A program made the translations under genes and the position numbers. 64,000 bases of DNA, from positions 23,798,834-23,862,833 of the forward strand of contig NC_054708.1 in assembly GCF_016097555.1 (NCBI RefSeq). Direction: 5' to 3'. This DNA comes from Gigantopelta aegis (lineage: Eukaryota; Mollusca; Gastropoda; Neomphalida; Peltospiridae). Position 1 is the stretch's first letter, and each line of letters starts with the position of its first letter. Under the pieces are notes generated by a model, which did no database searches, had not been told where the DNA came from, and saw only the letters and a list, made by a program, of their open reading frames with translations. This document shows positions 62,203 through 64,000 of this stretch, piece after piece.

Positions 62203-62894
62203 CGGTGTTCGAGATTAATGGTACCCTGGGGATACCGGAATTTAATTTTGGATACCAGACTTTAATAACCCAGTATCCCACCGGGATACCATATAATGTT
62301 CTTGTTTTTTTTAATCCTGCATTTTTATTTTTCGCTGAAACAATGAATGTCGTCATTTACTGGTGAAGTTAAGTAACAGTATTTTCGAGCTTGTACCCAG
62401 TCTAATGCTATGTCGTAACAATATCTCCCCCATCTTGTACCCATTCTAATGCTACACTGGAGCAATAGCGGTGTAGCAATAGACTGGGAACCACTAAGTC
62501 GCTATTGTTTTTGTTGGATGTTTCCTCCCTTCAAAGTTTATTTTAGATATTGATTCCACATCTGCAGAAAATTGATACGGGTAGGTTTATCATTAGTAAT
62601 GTCAGAAACACTTATAGATTACTGCTAAATATTAATTTATGCCAGTATTACGCAAAAATAAACAGAAAATCTTTTGCCAGTTCCATTTGATGGCGAATTT
62701 CACGAATACCGCGATTTCAATTGTGGTGTAGAAATAGACTGGGAACGATAACAGTGTGGTCCAAGTTTGTTATGATGTTATTTATGAATTTCATTTAAGT
62801 GGGTACTAAATTCTTAGGTGGGATACCAGATTTTGAATTGTTAGTAATAGTATCCAACTGGGATACTGCTCAAAATATTTAATCTCGAACACTG
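62203..62894. mobile_element. Element with CRGTGTTCGAGATTAA ends, 692 bp, 5-bp target duplication
   Basis: CGGTGTTCGAGATTAA on the left and TTAATCTCGAACACTG on the right are inverted, with AAATG directly outside both. Further in, GGATACC/GGTATCC words pair repeatedly near both ends. A near-repeat (TGTACCCATTCTAATGCTA) occurs twice inside. There is no ORF. The superfamily is unclear; 5-bp targets are used by Transib among others. Confidence 0.78.
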
Positions 62895-63135
62895 AAATGT
62901 ATTGAAAAAAGTAAATTTACTTAAGTGGATCACACCCCTCTCCCCACCCGCCGAAATCAACCCCTGCACATGCACCTGGGTTCAATGCACTGCATCACAA
63001 ACAAGACTGCCAAGAGCCAAATTTGACGCCAAGCCCAGCCAGATATTAGTACGTGGAAAGGGGTGCATGTAAAATGAAGCTGTTGGATTCATGAGCTTTA
63101 CTTTTAAGGCCTCTGGGTCCAGTGTAGTTATTCTA
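62895..63135. other. No feature seen
   Basis: Unique spacer. Confidence 0.35.
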
Positions 63136-63382
63136 CATATTTCTCATTCCAGCCAGTGCTCCACAACTGGTGTAACAAAGGCTGTGGTATGTACTATCCT
63201 GTCTGTGGGATGGTGCATATAAAAGATCCCTTGCTGCTTATCGAAAAAGAGTAGCCCATGAAGTGGCGACAGCTGGTTTCCTCTATCAATATCTGTGTAG
63301 TCCTTAACCATATGTCCGACGCCATGTAACCGTAAATAAAATGTTTTGAGTGCATCGTTAAATAAAACATTTCCTTCTTATC
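63136..63382 (+). repeat. SINE core with T1 tail, head missing
   Basis: Starts at TTTCTCATTCCAGCCAGTGC, otherwise close to consensus through the T1 tail (GAGTGCATCGTTAAATAAAAC, TTTCCTTC). Confidence 0.93.
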
Positions 63383-63837
63383 CTACGTATCCTTCTGTCT
63401 GACCACAGGCTGAATCTCGGCCAGAGTGTTGGTGGACAGTACCTCAGCAGTTTATTAAAACTAATGCTGGTTGTTGCCCATTTTGTATAAAAACTTCATT
63501 AATATTGAATGGAGATTGCAGGTCCATAAAGACACAGGATCGAGGTGACTTCGGTATCCATTGTTTTCAGCAACTGGTTACATCACACTAATTTGCTGAA
63601 GGAAATTGATTCACCCAAGTTGTATTATTGACCAGTGCTGTGTTTGTGAAGATGGTAGGAACAGCGGGATTACAAGTAATTTGCATTTCTCATCTAGCTG
63701 TTAATGATGGAAGAAAGTGTTACGTCGAGCTTGACCGTCGTCAGGGATACTGCTGTAATCACGTGTGAAATGAATTAATCCCCCTCGGTAGACCGGGTCC
63801 GACAAGATTATTTATCCATCTGTGGAATCTTCTATTT
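63383..63837. other. No recognised gene
   Basis: Unique sequence of mixed composition. No exon is convincing. Confidence 0.4.
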
Positions 63838-63895
63838 GGGGGCAGGATGTAGCTCAGTAGTAGAGTGCTCGCCTAAAGTGTGATGCTTGCCAAAT
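63838..63895 (+). repeat. SINE-D/A-type head fragment
   Basis: GGGGGCAGGATGTAGCTCAG and TAGAGTGCTCGCCT, then loss of similarity. Confidence 0.75.
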
Positions 63896-63903
63896 TGTTT
63901 GTC

Positions 63904-64000
63904 CTTAAAGGGACATTTCCGAGATTTCTGCATTGTAAGATGTTTCCGATTAATAAAACATTTCTACAATTAAACTTACATATTAAGTATATTTTCTTGT
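63904..64000 (+). mobile_element. TTAA hairpin MITE, left end, runs off the window
   Basis: TTAAAGGGACATTTCCGAG, then GCATTGTAAGATGTTTCCGA, as in the elements at 14519 and 46292. Cut by the window edge. Confidence 0.75.

Overview
The window looks like nuclear DNA from a mollusc, most likely a gastropod. It is AT-rich and intron-rich, and it is crowded with tRNA-derived SINEs whose shared body (ending in a GATCCCTTGCTGC-like motif) I remember from gastropod genomes; I cannot check that here. There are no bacterial operons, no CRISPR array, no rRNA and no true tRNA gene. I saw no retroviral or LTR-type coding remains.

Host gene. The left edge holds the last three coding exons (1-43, 1454-1615, 3244-3508, plus strand) of an ENTPD4/7-type ectonucleoside triphosphate diphosphohydrolase, including its C-terminal membrane helix and stop codon. 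A long AT-rich stretch after the stop is probably 3' UTR. The rest of the window has no gene I can name. Low-confidence leads are a perfect splice donor after a SINE-free, CpG-richer stretch near 26.0 kb, and two short exon-like segments at 40584-40656 and 54481-54558.

DNA transposons. A 3.15 kb PIF/Harbinger element (14750-17899) carries convergent Myb-like and DDE transposase genes, each open except for one in-frame stop. It sits inside an older TTAA-flanked hairpin MITE. A 1.56 kb Tc1-type element (30373-31928) has a full-length open transposase that seems to lack a small conserved block. Many MITEs surround these: a MuDR-like one with a 9-bp target duplication (27390-27922), four copies of a CAGGGCTTCTAGA family with 5-7 bp duplications, four copies of a TACAGTGAAACC family, two TTAA families, and several long hairpins.

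SINEs. About fifty copies or fragments occur, mostly after 20 kb. I call the heads A (TAGCCCAGTGGT), B and C (GGCCTCGGTGGCGT, with different bodies) and D (TTAGCTCAGTYGGTTGAG). A, B and D share one core (CCAGTGCACCAC...CTGTCTGTGGG...AAAAGATCCCTTGCTGC). The tails are T1 (GTGTTGAGTGCGTCGTTAAATAAAAC plus CTTT/CTTC repeats) and T2 (CCAATAGCCGATGATTAAT ... GTTAAACAAAACAAAC). Heads and tails are combined freely, many copies keep clean target-site duplications, and several are nested in each other, which gives a relative order of insertion.

Other repeats: a 12-unit 40-bp G-rich minisatellite (52281-52756), a decayed minisatellite rich in GTGACCTTGA (28285-28875), a 142-bp GA tract, unusually long poly-G or poly-C runs, and several local tandem duplications, one of which spans the host gene's stop codon.
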